From positions 310,001 through 374,000 of the forward strand of contig NZ_JAMQKC010000002.1 in assembly GCF_028416595.1 (NCBI RefSeq): DNA of 64,000 nucleotides, given 5' to 3'. This DNA is from Aquibacillus salsiterrae (GTDB lineage: Bacteria; Bacillota; Bacilli; Bacillales; Amphibacillaceae). Shown one piece after another: positions 63,588 through 64,000 of the stretch (within the stretch, counting starts at the first letter, position 1; the number at the start of each line of letters is the position of its first letter). A model generated the notes under the pieces. It saw only the letters and a program-made list of their open reading frames with translations. It had not been told where the DNA came from and did no database searches. Position numbers and translations under genes: made by a program.

Positions 63588-63656
63588 GATAAGTATAAAA
63601 GGATCTAAGAGCTGTCTAGCTTCAGCGCCTAGTCCCTCGGGGTCATAAGTCAATCA
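63588..63656. repeat. Dispersed palindromic repeat, copy 11
   Basis: AAGTATAAAAGGATCTAAGA, then GCTGTCTAGCTTCAGCGCC and TAGTCCCTCGGGGTCATAAG. The right half is missing; the end runs into the 3' end of the next gene. Confidence 0.75.
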
Positions 63657-63657
63657 G

Positions 63658-64000
63658 CTATACATCAATTTCTAAATATTTTCGTTCACCGTTGCTAAGG
63701 TTGACTTGATCACTTGTTAAGTCAATTATCCAATCGGTGAAGGCTTGTTCCTCACCGCTCCAAACGGCAACGTGGATAATAACTTGATCGGTATAGTCAA
63801 TCTTTTCTAAAATATAGGCAGTATGATTTCGTAATTCGTTTTCAAGCTTTCCTAATAAAGAGTAATCTGCTGCCACGAGCATTGTTTGCATTAATTGTCG
63901 CTTCACTATACCAGTCGTATTAAGTGCCTGGGAGGTTGTACTAGCATAGGCGCGAATTAATCCACCAGCTCCAAGCTTTATTCCGCCGAAATATCTAGTA
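63658..64000 (-). CDS. yvyE: YigZ/IMPACT family protein (YvyE), C-terminal part; N-terminus outside the window
   Basis: The reverse strand from 64000 reads TRYFGGIKLGAGGLIRAYASTTSQALN, the conserved end of the UPF0029 (IMPACT) N-terminal domain, and then the C-terminal DUF1949 ferredoxin-like domain (MQTMLVAADYSLLGKLENELRNH, ending KYLEIDV). The family is widespread; its role in bacteria is not settled, and some members are linked to translation or stress. The frame is open at the window edge. It ends just beyond a dispersed repeat. Confidence 0.93.
   Translation of the reverse strand, partial: TRYFGGIKLGAGGLIRAYASTTSQALNTTGIVKRQLMQTMLVAADYSLLGKLENELRNHTAYILEKIDYTDQVIIHVAVWSGEEQAFTDWIIDLTSDQVNLSNGERKYLEIDV

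Overview
The window is a chromosome segment of a low-GC Gram-positive bacterium of the family Bacillaceae. The evidence is the strong AGGAGG-type ribosome sites, frequent GTG/TTG starts, CcpA-type cre sites, YesM/YesN-type two-component systems with DUF624 proteins, a YdjO homologue, pxpBCA, and an S-layer type locus (secA2, slaP, csaB). The species cannot be named from sequence alone. No rRNA, tRNA, CRISPR, prophage or transposase gene was seen.

1-10.5 kb is a xylose/plant-sugar region. It holds the end of a divergent xylR, xylA-xylB behind a XylR-type operator, a histidine kinase and AraC-type response regulator, an orphan sugar-binding lipoprotein, a DUF624 protein, an esterase-like hydrolase and a probable GH36 remnant. 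10.5-27.3 kb starts with a small YdjO-like gene and is otherwise a sugar-acid region. It has a MOP-superfamily transporter, a second YesM-type kinase, two Gfo/Idh/MocA oxidoreductases, a DapA-family lyase/dehydratase, two enolase-superfamily proteins (one a convincing D-tartrate dehydratase, one with a degenerate KxK motif), a CUT1 ABC transporter without its ATPase, a BASS-type symporter and a large YesN-type regulator.

27.4-39.4 kb is the most interesting part. It contains larC (split into two separated genes), a LarA-family nickel-pincer racemase/epimerase, a UxuB-type SDR, a GntK-type gluconokinase, larB, and then uxaE and uxaC. The LarA operon, uxaE-uxaC and the transporter at 11.0 kb share the palindrome TAACAACGTTGTTA. 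Read together, the genes predict a hexuronate route of galacturonate/glucuronate to tagaturonate/fructuronate, to D-mannonate, to D-gluconate by Ni-dependent C2 epimerisation, to 6-phosphogluconate. It would bypass mannonate dehydratase and KDG, and no uxuA, kdgK or kdgA is seen here. A cobalamin riboswitch with metE lies between the two operons.

39.5-47.9 kb is housekeeping: pxpBCA (5-oxoprolinase), an aromatic-acid-exporter-like membrane protein, an IDEAL-domain protein, an atypical SDR, another Gfo/Idh oxidoreductase and a VanZ-like remnant. 48.3-63.5 kb is a cell-envelope region: a phosphodiester glycosidase, secreted proteins, slaP-secA2, a CsaB-glycosyltransferase fusion, murJ, an amidase and a glucosaminidase. 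Three of these exported proteins share an SbsA-type Ig-like domain. The window ends inside a YvyE/YigZ gene.

At least eleven copies of a dispersed palindromic intergenic repeat are scattered through the window. Three of them touch gene ends and supply the stop codon.
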